NCBI RefSeq assembly: GCF_002754315.1 | Contig: NZ_PEFE01000001.1 | Location: forward strand, 2,790,001 to 2,854,000 | DNA: 64,000 bases | Direction: 5' to 3' | From: Flavobacterium sp. 11 | Lineage (GTDB): Bacteria; Bacteroidota; Bacteroidia; Flavobacteriales; Flavobacteriaceae | In this document: positions 9,031 through 18,954 of the stretch, piece after piece | Layout of the letters: each line of letters begins with the position of its first letter | How positions within the stretch are numbered: the stretch's first letter is position 1 | The notes under the pieces: model-generated | Told to the model about the DNA's origin: nothing | Database searches by the model: none | The model's input: the letters and a program-made list of their open reading frames with translations, nothing else | Program-made: the position numbers and the translations under genes

Positions 9031-9953
9031 CTAGTTTACGTACAGTAATTGATATTGTTTTGGGGTAATTCCTTCATGTTTTTTAAACAAACGAATGAAG
9101 TAATTACAATCTTCAAATCCTGATAAGTAACAAACCTCATTAATTTGTATCGAAGGGTTTTTCAGCAACTGTTTGGCGCATTTCATTTTTTCGCTAATCA
9201 CAAATTCTATAGGGCTCATGCCTAATTCTCTTTTGAAAAAACGATAGAAAGAAGTCGTACTCATGCAGGCTTTCTCGCTCAGATGTTTCATGCTTATATT
9301 TTCCTTCAAATTCAATCGGATGAATTCTACGACTTGTGTAATAGGATTTTTTGGATCGGCAAATAAACCGTCGTCTATTGCTTTTGCAGTTTGTGTCTGA
9401 ATAATTCTAATTAATAATTCCTGCAAAGTCAAATCGGCTAAAGCATCTTTAGTAATTGACGTGCTCATGCATTCTTTAATCAATTTATTAATCGTCGTTG
9501 CCAATTCCACATTGTTGTAAAAGAAATAATTTTGGTAATTCAATTTCCAGAATTGGTCTTTTCCTTCTTTTGGGTAGCGTTCGTTTAAAAACTGTAAAGT
9601 ATCGGTAATTTTAGTTTGGTCTATCGCCAAAGCCAAACACTGCGTCGGATTATTTTTTGAAGCTTCCGGAAAATCGATTTTCATTTCCACATTAGAAGGA
9701 ATAACGACGGTTTCACCCGGTAAATAGACAAAACTTGGATCGTCAAAAAGATGCATTATTTTTTGCCTCGCAACATGCTTGTAACGACCAAATCATTAAA
9801 TTTCAAAGGAACTAATGCCGAAGATTCATACGTTTCAAAAAGGTTCAGTTCACAATGTTTTAAAGAGTAAACGGTTCTGTTTTCAACTAATGTTTTTAAC
9901 GATTTCTCGTTTGATAAATGCGGTGGATTTATAAAAGCGCGGTTACTATTCAT
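9031..9953 (-). pseudogene. AraC-family transcriptional regulator split by a one-base frameshift
   Basis: Two minus-strand frames together make one AraC-type regulator of about 306 residues. The upstream piece (9953-9756, 65 residues) ends ...SMLRGKK-stop. The downstream piece (9756-9031, 241 residues) starts MHLFDDPSFVYLPGETVVIPS and continues the same N-terminal sensor domain, ending with a two-helix-turn-helix AraC domain (residues about 150-238, ITPKQYQ near the end). The break is in a run of six A on the coding strand; with seven A the frame reads RGKK-I-MHLFD without interruption. The pieces meet as TAATG (stop and start overlap), so the downstream part might still be made by reinitiation. 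It lies beside the aldehyde dehydrogenase/DUF779 genes and is the probable regulator of that pair. It could also be a sequencing error. Confidence 0.75.
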
Positions 9954-9956
9954 AGT

Positions 9957-9984
9957 TTTAAGCTTTAAAAAGGCAAAGCTTAAA
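9957..9984. other. Perfect 10-bp inverted repeat upstream of the AraC-type regulator
   Basis: TTTAAGCTTT (9957-9966) and AAAGCTTAAA (9975-9984) with an 8-nt loop, ending four bases before the regulator's ATG at 9953 and about 40 bases past the bestrophin stop. It could be a weak terminator for the bestrophin operon or an operator; no T run follows on the minus strand. Confidence 0.4.
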
Positions 9985-10026
9985 TTTAATGAAAATAATT
10001 AGAACCGGAACACTGTTTAACAAAAT

Positions 10027-10890
10027 TTAAATTAATTCTTCCACATGTTTTTTGATGTTCTCCGCAATTTTATGAGTTGGTAAATCATTCTCATCGCTTC
10101 CAAAAGGATCTTCAATTTCCTCAGCAATTAGCTCTAAACTTGCCAAAACATAAAAAATAAATACCACAACAGGAACTACATAATAACCCAAACTAAAAGA
10201 ATATCCAAAAGGCAGTGTCATGACATAAAAGAAGATGAATTTTTTAAGGAAGGCACTGTAGGAGTAGGGAATAGGCGTGTTTTTGATTCGTTCGCAAGCG
10301 CCGCAAATATCAGTAAATGATTTTACTTCTTCGTTTAAAATAATCAGTTGATCACCGGTTATTTTTTTGGAATCGTATAAATCATTAATCTTCTGAAATA
10401 ACATTTTAGCGACTTGATTAGGTTTGTGTTTGTGATGATCTATTTCTAAATCAACATCTTCAAACAATTGTTTGCTGGTATCATTATCATTCAAATGTTT
10501 ATGCAAAATGGAAGCATAACCGGGAATCATTTTTCGAAAGTATTTGCGATCTTTTTCATCATGCAATATTGCAGATAATTTAATGGCAAAATTACGACTG
10601 TTGTTTACTAAAGCACCCCACATTTTGCGTCCTTCCCACCAACGGTCATAGGCAGTATTGGTTCTGAAAACCAGCAATAATGAAATCACGAAGCCAAGCA
10701 TTCCGTGCATGATTGTAATATTCTTTACATAACTGTTGTCAGCTAATTTCCAATATTCAACCTCTAAATAACCGATAATTCCAGAATAGATTCCAATAGC
10801 GAGCATTATTGGCATTAATGTTCTAAAAGTGTCCGCTTTGTGGAAACGAAAAATAAAAGTAAACCAGTCTTTTGTATTATATGAAACCAT
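10027..10890 (-). CDS. Bestrophin family ion channel (UPF0187)
   Basis: 287 residues with hydrophobic segments near residues 25-45, 62-82, 215-235 and 238-258. The diagnostic bestrophin pattern is present: GFVISLLLVFRTNTAYDRWWEGRKMWGALVNNSRN. Bacterial bestrophins form pentameric ion channels in the inner membrane, variously cation- or anion-selective. The gene starts 28 bases after the TolC-like gene on the same strand, so it is probably co-transcribed with the RND pump genes. The physiological link is unclear. Confidence 0.9.
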   Translation of the reverse strand: MVSYNTKDWFTFIFRFHKADTFRTLMPIMLAIGIYSGIIGYLEVEYWKLADNSYVKNITIMHGMLGFVISLLLVFRTNTAYDRWWEGRKMWGALVNNSRNFAIKLSAILHDEKDRKYFRKMIPGYASILHKHLNDNDTSKQLFEDVDLEIDHHKHKPNQVAKMLFQKINDLYDSKKITGDQLIILNEEVKSFTDICGACERIKNTPIPYSYSAFLKKFIFFYVMTLPFGYSFSLGYYVVPVVVFIFYVLASLELIAEEIEDPFGSDENDLPTHKIAENIKKHVEELI

Positions 10891-10918
10891 TTAAGATACT
10901 ATTTTTAGCAAAAGTAAA

Positions 10919-12232
10919 TTAAAAATTAAGATTTCCTGCTAATTCTCGAAGTGCAATTTCAGATAATTTTCCTTGAAATTGAGCATTGCTGTAACGCACT
11001 TTGGCATTCACATAATTCAATTGAGCGGTTCTGAATTCTAAAGTAGTTATCGTCCCAATTCTGAATTTGTCTAAAGTAATATTTAGATTTTGTTTCGCAA
11101 TCGATTCATTTTTTTCTTCTAAAGCAATCAATTCTAAATTAGTTAAATACGTTTGATAGGAAGTAGCTAATTGTGAGTTTAAAGCTAAATTTTGCTGATC
11201 TATATTTAATTTAGAATTTTCAATTTGAATTTTGGCAATTTTTTCATTTCGGTGCTGTGCAAAACCATCAAATATATTCAAGGAAGCACTAAAACCATAG
11301 TTCAAACCTCTTGATTGTGCTTGTGCCACAAACCCAAGACTCGATTGACTTTCTGAAAAATTGTAGGCGGTATTTACTCGAACAGTAGGATAACGTGCCG
11401 CTTTAATTTGTTTTAATTCTAATTCAGCTACTCTTTTATTGATGATTTGGGCTTCTAATTGTGGGTTTTGTTTTTCAGCTAAGGCAGTAAGTTCCGACAG
11501 TAATAATAATCCATCTACTTGAAGTTGATCAATTACTTTGAAATCAGTGGCAACATCTCTGGCCAATAGTTGGTTTAATAAAATCTTGCTGTTAGCATAC
11601 AATTCTTTTTGTCTTAACAATGCAACCTGATCGGTATTCAAATCTACTTGAGCATTCAAAACTTCTAATTTAGAGGCTTTTCCAATGGTAAATCTGTTTT
11701 GTGCCAAAGTCAATCGCTGGTTTGAAATAACAATTGTAGAATCCAAAGCGGCCAATTGCTGCTGTTGTTGAACCAAATTATAATATGCAGCATTCACGTC
11801 GCTGATTCGTGTGATTACAGTCAGTTTTAGTTGTGCTTCACCTAATTTTTGCAATTCTTTCAACTGATCCAGTCTGGCAAACATTCGCATTCCATCAAAA
11901 ATAGTCCAATCCAATCCGACTCCATACGTTAAACTATTGTTTTTAGCATTGTCTAATTCGGTTTCTGTTCCGTCCTGACGCGTTTGTGAACTATTCTGAA
12001 TGCTGTTGTTATCCACAACTGTTGCAGTAACTGTGGGTAACATTCCTGCATTTCCAATAGCTACATTTGTTTTTTCAATGGTTAAATTGTTGGTGGCAAT
12101 TTTTATTTCGTAATTGTTTTCCAATGCAATTTTTACTGCGCTTTCCAATGTCAAAACTTCTTGCGCATTGGTTTTAACTACACAAAATAAGAGTAGTATA
12201 AAGCTTTGAAATAGTATTTTAGTATGTTTCAT
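10919..12232 (-). CDS. TolC-family outer membrane efflux protein
   Basis: 437 residues with a cleavable signal peptide (about 1-23, ending TNAQ). It shows the internally duplicated TolC/OEP pattern: LESAVKIALENNYEIKIA near the start of the first half, long coiled-coil helices with QNRFTIGKASKLEVLNAQVDL, then the second-half equivalent LDKFRIGTITTLEFRTAQL. It should trimerise as the outer membrane duct for the RND pump encoded immediately upstream. No lipobox, unlike the OMF of the second pump in this window. Confidence 0.93.
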   Translation of the reverse strand: MKHTKILFQSFILLLFCVVKTNAQEVLTLESAVKIALENNYEIKIATNNLTIEKTNVAIGNAGMLPTVTATVVDNNSIQNSSQTRQDGTETELDNAKNNSLTYGVGLDWTIFDGMRMFARLDQLKELQKLGEAQLKLTVITRISDVNAAYYNLVQQQQQLAALDSTIVISNQRLTLAQNRFTIGKASKLEVLNAQVDLNTDQVALLRQKELYANSKILLNQLLARDVATDFKVIDQLQVDGLLLLSELTALAEKQNPQLEAQIINKRVAELELKQIKAARYPTVRVNTAYNFSESQSSLGFVAQAQSRGLNYGFSASLNIFDGFAQHRNEKIAKIQIENSKLNIDQQNLALNSQLATSYQTYLTNLELIALEEKNESIAKQNLNITLDKFRIGTITTLEFRTAQLNYVNAKVRYSNAQFQGKLSEIALRELAGNLNF

Positions 12233-12321
12233 AATTATATTTTTTAGCCACGAATCAATGAATTTTATATAAAAAATTCTGATAAATCTATTTAATTCGC
12301 GTCATCAGCGTTCCATTCAAA

Positions 12322-15300
12322 TTATTTAACTTCTTTTTCATATTCTTCAATATGATCAAACTCAGGATAATGTTTTCTGGCTTTAGACCACATTAAATAC
12401 ATTGCAGGAATAACGAATAACGTTAAAACCAAAGAGAAAATAGTTCCTCCAACGATTACAACTCCCATCCCAATTCTACTGGTTGAAGCTGCTCCAAGTG
12501 ACATAGCAATTGGTAAAGCTCCTAATGAAATAGCCAAACTTGTCATCAAAATAGGTCTTAATCTCGCTTCCGAAGCTTCTAATATAGCTTCCATTTTTGG
12601 TTTCCCTTGTTCTCGAAGCTGGTTCGCAAACTCGACAATTAAGATTCCGTTCTTGGTTACCAAACCAATAAGCATTACAGTTCCAATTTGGCTGAAAATA
12701 TTCCAAGTCTGGTCAAACAACCATAATGAGAATAGTGCTCCTGCAACGGCCATTGGAACGGTTAAAATAATAATAAAAGGATCAATAAAGCTTTCAAATT
12801 GTGCCGCCAAAATCAAAAATATTAATACTAAAGCCAATCCAAATGCAAAAGCAGTATTCGAACTACTTTCAACAAAATCTCTGGATTCTCCTCCTAAATC
12901 AGTGGTAAACGTATCGTCAAGAACTTTAGCTTTAATTTCATTCATCGCATCAATTCCATCGCTTATACTTTTGCCTGGAGCGAGACCTGCAGAAACAGTT
13001 GCAGCCATGTATCGATTGTTGTGGTACAATTGTGGCGGATTACTTTTTTCTTCAATAGTTACCACATTATCCATTTGGATTAATTGTCCCAAATTATTTT
13101 TGACATACATTGAGGTTAAATCCAATGGTTTCGAACGGTCTTTTTGGTCAAATTGTCCAATAACTTGATACTGTTTTCCATTTCTCATGAAATAACCAAA
13201 ACGTTGTCCGCTCAAGGAAAGCTGTAAGGTTTGTGCAATATCAATAACTGAAATTCCTAAACTTTCGGCTTTTTCTCGGTCAATGGTTACATTAACTTCT
13301 GGTTTGTTGAATTTTAAATTGACATCACTAACCGCAAAAGTTGGGTTTTTAGCTACTTCATCCATAAAAACAGGAATTTTTTCTTCCAGTTTTTTAAAGT
13401 TTGGCGCTTGTATGATATATTGAATCGGCAATCCACCGCGTCTGTTTACAGCAATTGTTGGTTGCTCAATTACGGACGTTTTTGCATCTGGATATTGTTT
13501 GGTCCATTTGGTTAATTTCTCTGCAATTTCTTTTTGAGAATCTTTTCTTTCATCAGGTTGAACCAATGATACCCGAATAAAACCACTATTTACGGATGAA
13601 GATCCAAAACCAGGAGACGTGATAACCAAGGCTACTTTTTTACCGGGAATCGAGTCATCTACTAATTGAGATACTTCCTGCATAAAGCGATCTGTATATT
13701 CATAAGAAGAACCTTCGGGTGTAGACATACGCAATACAAAACCACTACGGTCATCATAAGGTGCGGTTTCTTTTTGCAAAAGGTTGAAAAACAAGTAAAT
13801 TAATCCAAAACAAGCAATCAAAATAGGGAAACTCAACCATTTTTTCTTCATAAAACGGTCTAATGCACTGGCGTAACCACTGTTTAGTTTTTGGAAATAA
13901 GGTTCTGTACGAATGTAGAATTTTGATTTTTTTTGTTCGCCGCCTTTCATTAAATAGGCGTTCAACATTGGCGTTAATGTCAACGATACAAAAGCTGAAA
14001 TTAATACCGCAGCACCTATGACGACGCCAAATTCCCTAAACAATCGCCCGACAAATCCTTCGAGGAAAATCACTGGAAGAAATACCGCTGCCAAGGTTAT
14101 CGAAATCGAAATTACCGCAAAGAATATTTCGTTAGATCCTTTGATGGCTGCCTCGATAGGCGTCATGCCTTCTTCTACTTTTTTGAAAATATTCTCGGTG
14201 ACTACAATTCCATCATCGACCACCAATCCTGTTGCCAAAACGATAGCCAATAAAGTCAATACATTAATGGAAAACCCGAAAAGCCACATGATAAAGAAAG
14301 TAGCAATCAACGAAACTGGAATATCAATCAATGGTCTAAAGGCAATCGCCCAATCCCTAAAGAATAAATAGATAATCAAAATCACCAGAATTATTGAAAT
14401 TCCCAATGTTTCAGCAACTTCGATAACTGATTTTTTTACAAAAATAGTATTGTCAATGGCAATATTAAGTTTAATATCCTTTGGTAAATCCTTTTTTAAA
14501 CGTTCGAATTCTTTATAGAAAGCAGTAGAAATATCCAAATAATTAGCTCCTGGAAGTGGTACAATAGCAACACCAACTAAGGGCGTACCTGATTGCGTCA
14601 TTTTGGTTTCCGTATTTTCTGGTCCAAGACTTGCTAATCCCACATCGCTAAAACGAACTACTTTTTCCCCTTCGGTACGAATAATAATATTGTTAAATTC
14701 TTCAGCTGTAGAAAGGTTTCCCACTGTTTTTACCGTCAATTCGGTATTGTCTCCAGTTAGTTTTCCAGAAGGCAATTCTACATTTTGTTTGTTCAATGCA
14801 TCTCTCACTTCAGAAACGGTGCAACCATAAGCAGCTAGTTTTATGGGATCAATCCACAGACGCATTGCGTATCTTTTTTGTCCCCAAATTTGGACACCAC
14901 TCACACCGGGAATCGTTTCTAGACGTTGTGAAATTACATTTTCGGCGTAATCGCTTAATTCTAATGCGTTTCTCGTATCACTTTGAACTGTCATTGAAAT
15001 AATTGCCTCACCATTGGCATCAGCCTTAGAAACTACAGGCGGAGAGTCGATATCTTGTGGAAGGTTTCTAACGGCTTGAGAAACTTTATCTCGCACATCA
15101 TTTGCGGCTTCTTCCAGATCTTTGTCCAGATTAAACTCGATGGTGATGTTACTGCTTCCTTGCGCACTCGAAGAAGTGACATTTCTAATCCCATCAATGG
15201 AATTGATTGCTTTTTCTAACGGTTCTGTAATTTGTGACTCAATAATATCAGCATTTGCGCCGGCATATCGAGTACTGATGGAAACTTGTGCAGGATCAAT

Positions 15301-15417
15301 CGATGGAAATTCTCGAACGCCCAGGAAGGTGTAGCCAATGATTCCAAACAATACGATGGATAAATTGATTACTATTGTAAATACGGGTCTTCTAATACTT
15401 GTTGTAGATAAACTCAT
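12322..15417 (-). CDS. RND multidrug efflux permease (HAE1 type), pump 1
   Basis: 1031 residues, normal for AcrB-type permeases. Twelve membrane helices with two large periplasmic loops. Proton-relay residues are visible: the Asp pair in VVDDGIVVTENIF (TM4, about residue 405) and the Lys in VTKNGILIVEFANQ (TM10). The N-terminal SIRRPVFTIVINLSIVLFG is typical of the group. It exchanges protons for drugs or other amphipathic molecules together with the adaptor (upstream) and TolC-like protein (downstream). Substrate cannot be told from sequence. Several long frames on the opposite strand are shadows of this gene. Confidence 0.95.
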   Translation of the reverse strand: MSLSTTSIRRPVFTIVINLSIVLFGIIGYTFLGVREFPSIDPAQVSISTRYAGANADIIESQITEPLEKAINSIDGIRNVTSSSAQGSSNITIEFNLDKDLEEAANDVRDKVSQAVRNLPQDIDSPPVVSKADANGEAIISMTVQSDTRNALELSDYAENVISQRLETIPGVSGVQIWGQKRYAMRLWIDPIKLAAYGCTVSEVRDALNKQNVELPSGKLTGDNTELTVKTVGNLSTAEEFNNIIIRTEGEKVVRFSDVGLASLGPENTETKMTQSGTPLVGVAIVPLPGANYLDISTAFYKEFERLKKDLPKDIKLNIAIDNTIFVKKSVIEVAETLGISIILVILIIYLFFRDWAIAFRPLIDIPVSLIATFFIMWLFGFSINVLTLLAIVLATGLVVDDGIVVTENIFKKVEEGMTPIEAAIKGSNEIFFAVISISITLAAVFLPVIFLEGFVGRLFREFGVVIGAAVLISAFVSLTLTPMLNAYLMKGGEQKKSKFYIRTEPYFQKLNSGYASALDRFMKKKWLSFPILIACFGLIYLFFNLLQKETAPYDDRSGFVLRMSTPEGSSYEYTDRFMQEVSQLVDDSIPGKKVALVITSPGFGSSSVNSGFIRVSLVQPDERKDSQKEIAEKLTKWTKQYPDAKTSVIEQPTIAVNRRGGLPIQYIIQAPNFKKLEEKIPVFMDEVAKNPTFAVSDVNLKFNKPEVNVTIDREKAESLGISVIDIAQTLQLSLSGQRFGYFMRNGKQYQVIGQFDQKDRSKPLDLTSMYVKNNLGQLIQMDNVVTIEEKSNPPQLYHNNRYMAATVSAGLAPGKSISDGIDAMNEIKAKVLDDTFTTDLGGESRDFVESSSNTAFAFGLALVLIFLILAAQFESFIDPFIIILTVPMAVAGALFSLWLFDQTWNIFSQIGTVMLIGLVTKNGILIVEFANQLREQGKPKMEAILEASEARLRPILMTSLAISLGALPIAMSLGAASTSRIGMGVVIVGGTIFSLVLTLFVIPAMYLMWSKARKHYPEFDHIEEYEKEVK

Positions 15418-15485
15418 TTAGATTTTAGATTTTTGATTGCTGATTTTAGATTGTAGATGGCTCTGAAGGAATCTAATATCTCAAT

Positions 15486-16544
15486 CTATTTAATTTTAAC
15501 GGTCACCGGAGTTTCATTTTTTAGAGACATAACACCACTGGTAATAATGGTATCACCTGCTTTCAAACCCGAAAGTACTAAAATAGAAGCATCCGTTCTT
15601 GTGGCAGTTTCTATCATCACTTCTTTGGCTTGACCATTGCTGGAGATGAAAACTTTTTTACCGTTTTGCACCGGAATAATAGCTTCTGTAGGTACAACGA
15701 TGGCATCTTTTATGATGTCCAAAGGCAATTCGACATCAGCAAATGTTCCCGGTAATAATTTTCCGTTTTTATTTTCGGCAATCGCACGAACTTGTAATGT
15801 TCTGGTCGCTACGGCAACTTCTGGTTCAATAGCATATACTTTAGCGGTATATTTTTCAGTAGAACCCGAAACGGTAAAAGTGATATAGGTATTCGTTTTT
15901 ACTTGACTGGCGTATTTTTCAGGGATTGAAAAAGTGATCTTTAATTTTCCTGTATTTACTAGTTTCGCTACCAAAATTGTAGGTGTAATGTAGGTTCCCG
16001 GCGAAATAGAACGCAATCCGATTCTTCCTGAGAATGGTGCTCTAACCGATGTTTTTGCAATTTGTGCTTTTATCAACTGACTTTGTGCTTGTGCAGATTT
16101 TAAATCGGCTCTGGCCAAATCATATTCTTCCTGACTGATGGCTTCTTTTTGTAATAACAATTTAGCTCTTCTTTCGTTTTCCGAAGCCAATCCTTCTCTG
16201 GTTGACGTTTGTCTCAATTGTGCTCTTAATTCTAAATCATTTACTTTAAAAAGTAGCTGTCCTTTGCTTACATTACTTCCTTCCTGAAAATAAATAGCCT
16301 CTACAATTCCAGAAACTTCACTGCGAATTTCTACTTGTTCATTGGCTTCAATTGAACCTGAAAGGGATAAGTTATTGTCAAAAGTTTGTGGGATTGCCAC
16401 AATTCCGTTAACGCTCATGGATTTGCCTTTTCCTTTTTGATCTTTCGAATCGGCATTTTTATTTTTGTTTTCTGTGATTCGGTAGCCAATAAATCCAATG
16501 ATTCCAATGGTCAACAAGGCATAAACTAGGTATTTGATTTTCAT
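15486..16544 (-). CDS. RND efflux periplasmic adaptor, pump 1
   Basis: 352 residues. An N-terminal membrane anchor (about 1-22) without lipobox is followed by a Lys-rich linker, then the membrane-fusion-protein domains: lipoyl half (EVRSEVSGIVEAIYFQEGSNVSKGQLLFKVND), a helical hairpin, the second lipoyl half (VRAPFSGRIGLRSISPGTYI), a beta-barrel and a membrane-proximal domain. First gene of the operon adaptor - permease - TolC-like - bestrophin. A near-perfect 26-bp palindrome lies about 95 bases upstream of its start. Confidence 0.93.
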   Translation of the reverse strand: MKIKYLVYALLTIGIIGFIGYRITENKNKNADSKDQKGKGKSMSVNGIVAIPQTFDNNLSLSGSIEANEQVEIRSEVSGIVEAIYFQEGSNVSKGQLLFKVNDLELRAQLRQTSTREGLASENERRAKLLLQKEAISQEEYDLARADLKSAQAQSQLIKAQIAKTSVRAPFSGRIGLRSISPGTYITPTILVAKLVNTGKLKITFSIPEKYASQVKTNTYITFTVSGSTEKYTAKVYAIEPEVAVATRTLQVRAIAENKNGKLLPGTFADVELPLDIIKDAIVVPTEAIIPVQNGKKVFISSNGQAKEVMIETATRTDASILVLSGLKAGDTIITSGVMSLKNETPVTVKIK

Positions 16545-16638
16545 AGGTATAGAGTAATGTAGGATTAGGTTTCAGTAATTTTAGTTAAAAACAAATTTAG
16601 GTTTTAGAAATGGCAATTATGATCTTGTTAATTTTTAT

Positions 16639-16664
16639 TTAACGTTTGTACATACAAATATTAA
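16639..16664. promoter_or_regulatory. 26-bp palindrome, candidate operator of efflux operon 1
   Basis: TTAACGTTTGTA, then CA, then TACAAATATTAA: twofold symmetric except for two positions per arm. It sits 95 bases upstream of the adaptor start. The size and symmetry resemble TetR-type operators. No regulator gene is next to this operon. No gene is seen in the surrounding 294-base gap. Confidence 0.5.
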
Positions 16665-16838
16665 CATTTAGAAAATACAAGATTTACAAATGAATGCAAG
16701 CAATAACAACCTCTAATTAGTAGAGACTGCTAAAAATGAAAATGGTTTAATCAAGAATTGAAAAAAGAAACCTTTTTTAAGAAAATAAATTTAGTAGCTT
16801 AATTTTAAACAGATAAAAAATGCACATCACGTATTGAA

Positions 16839-18944
16839 TTAACTAATATAATTCCAGATGTTTTTCTTTTTGGTCATTTCGATAAAAACAGCTCTCAAAG
16901 CAGTATGCTCCGGTTTTTGCATTCCCGCATCTTCCTTAAGTAATTTTAAAGCATAATTTCTGGCTAATGCCAAAGTATCTCTGTCTCGAACCAAATCGGC
17001 AATTTGAAGATTAAGTACGCCACTTTGTTGGGTTCCCATTAAATCTCCCGGACCGCGAAGCTTCAAATCAACTTCGGCAATTTCGAAACCATCGTTCGTT
17101 TGCACCATTGTTTCCATTCGGGTTTTACTATCGGAACTTAATTTATGGCTCGTCATCAGGATGCAATAACTTTGTTCCGCGCCACGACCCACGCGACCGC
17201 GAAGCTGATGCAGTTGCGATAATCCAAAACGTTCCGCACTTTCAATAATCATCACACTGGCGTTCGGAACATTCACGCCAACTTCAATTACGGTTGTAGC
17301 TACCATAATATTGGTTTTTCCTTCCGAAAAGCGTTTCATTTCGGCATCTTTATCCGCCGGTTTCATCTTTCCGTGAAGTATGGAAATTGAATATTGCGGC
17401 AACGGAAAATCTCTGGAAATACTTTCGTAACCGTCCATCAAATCCTTGAAATCCATTTTCTCCGATTCTTGGATTAACGGATACACAATATAGATTTGGC
17501 GTCCCAAAGCGATTTCGTCCCGAAGGAATTTCCAAACCTTTAATCTGTTGCTGTCAAAACGGTGTACGGTCTGAATTGGTTTTCGTCCTGGAGGCAATTC
17601 ATCAATCACTGAAATGTCTAAATCGCCATACAAACTCATCGCCAAAGTTCTGGGAATAGGCGTTGCAGTCATCACCAAAACGTGTGGCGGAATCACATTT
17701 TTCTTCCACAATTTAGAGCGTTGTTCTACGCCAAAACGGTGTTGTTCATCAATTACAGCCAGTCCTAAATTCTTGAATTTTACTTTATCTTCCAGTAAAG
17801 CATGCGTTCCGATGAGAATGTGTAACGTTCCGTTTTCCAGTTCTTCATGGATAATTCTGCGTTGTGCTATTTTGGTGGAACCCGTTAGGATTCTGATATT
17901 TATATTTAACGTTTCTGCTAATTCGGATAAACCAACAAAATGCTGATTCGCCAAAATTTCCGTTGGTGCCATTAAGCACGCTTGAAAACCATTATCAAGC
18001 GCCAAAAGCATGCTCATAAAAGCAACAATTGTTTTTCCGGAACCTACATCGCCTTGCAGCAAACGGTTCATTTGGGCGTTGCTTCCCATGTCGGTTCGTA
18101 TTTCTTTGATAACTCTTTTTTGGGCATTTGTCAATTGAAAAGGCAAATGATTCTGATAAAAATCATTGAAATATTCGCCCACTGTACTGAACGGATGCCC
18201 TTTTATTTTATGTTTCCTAATCAGATTTTTAGTAATTAATTGCAACTGAATAAAGAACAATTCTTCGAATATTAATCGGAATTTGGCTTTCGCCAAAACG
18301 TCTGCGCTTTTTGGAAAATGAATGTTGAATAAAGCTGCTTTTTTAGGAATCAGCTTCAATTCGTTGATTAAATAATCCGGTAAGGTTTCCGTAAACAATG
18401 CTTGCGTTTCAAGAAACAATTGTTGCATCAGTTTATTAATCACTCGGTTTGAAATCCCACGATTGGTCAAGGTTTCTGTCGAAGGATAAACCGGTTGCAT
18501 CGCCGAACGCAGACTTTGTTCATGTTCGCTCATCAATTCAATTTCCGGATGCGCCATATTGAACGCATTCCCAAAAGACGTACATTTTCCGAAAATCACA
18601 CAGATTTCATTCAGCTTCAAACTCTCTCGAATCCATTTGTGACCCTGAAACCAAACGAGTTCCATTTGACCTGTATCATCCACAAAAGTAGCGACTAATC
18701 GTTTTTGGTTTCGTCCAAATTCTACTGTTTTTATGTTGATGATTTTACCGATAATCTGAACTTCGGCAATGTTGTTTTGCAGTTCGTTAATCTTGTAATA
18801 CCGTGTTCTGTCAATGTATCTGTTTGGAAAAAAATTAACCAAATCCACGTACTTATAAATCCCCAATTCCTTACGCAGCAATTCGCCCCGATTGGGACCA
18901 ACGCCTTTGAGGTATTCAATGGGAGTGAGTAGGAGGTTGCTCAT
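16839..18944 (-). CDS. recG: ATP-dependent DNA helicase RecG
   Basis: 701 residues, full length. An N-terminal wedge/OB domain (about 60-140) begins after PIEYLKGVGPNRGELL; the helicase core has Walker A GDVGSGKT (298-305), motif II DEQH (about 400), motif III TATPIPRTLA, and motif VI QLHQLRGRVGRG. RecG reverses stalled replication forks and processes Holliday junctions and R-loops. It is transcribed in the same direction as efflux operon 1, but the 294-base gap with a candidate operator argues for separate units. Confidence 0.96.
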   Translation of the reverse strand: MSNLLLTPIEYLKGVGPNRGELLRKELGIYKYVDLVNFFPNRYIDRTRYYKINELQNNIAEVQIIGKIINIKTVEFGRNQKRLVATFVDDTGQMELVWFQGHKWIRESLKLNEICVIFGKCTSFGNAFNMAHPEIELMSEHEQSLRSAMQPVYPSTETLTNRGISNRVINKLMQQLFLETQALFTETLPDYLINELKLIPKKAALFNIHFPKSADVLAKAKFRLIFEELFFIQLQLITKNLIRKHKIKGHPFSTVGEYFNDFYQNHLPFQLTNAQKRVIKEIRTDMGSNAQMNRLLQGDVGSGKTIVAFMSMLLALDNGFQACLMAPTEILANQHFVGLSELAETLNINIRILTGSTKIAQRRIIHEELENGTLHILIGTHALLEDKVKFKNLGLAVIDEQHRFGVEQRSKLWKKNVIPPHVLVMTATPIPRTLAMSLYGDLDISVIDELPPGRKPIQTVHRFDSNRLKVWKFLRDEIALGRQIYIVYPLIQESEKMDFKDLMDGYESISRDFPLPQYSISILHGKMKPADKDAEMKRFSEGKTNIMVATTVIEVGVNVPNASVMIIESAERFGLSQLHQLRGRVGRGAEQSYCILMTSHKLSSDSKTRMETMVQTNDGFEIAEVDLKLRGPGDLMGTQQSGVLNLQIADLVRDRDTLALARNYALKLLKEDAGMQKPEHTALRAVFIEMTKKKNIWNYIS

Positions 18945-18954
18945 TTAGTTTTTT

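Noticed and set aside
12653..13168. 171-codon frame on the plus strand inside the pump 1 permease gene
   Set aside because: Antisense to a well-conserved permease; composition mirrors that gene. Similar shadows at 14018-14371, 54726-54992 and within pheT (6289-6795) were rejected for the same reason.
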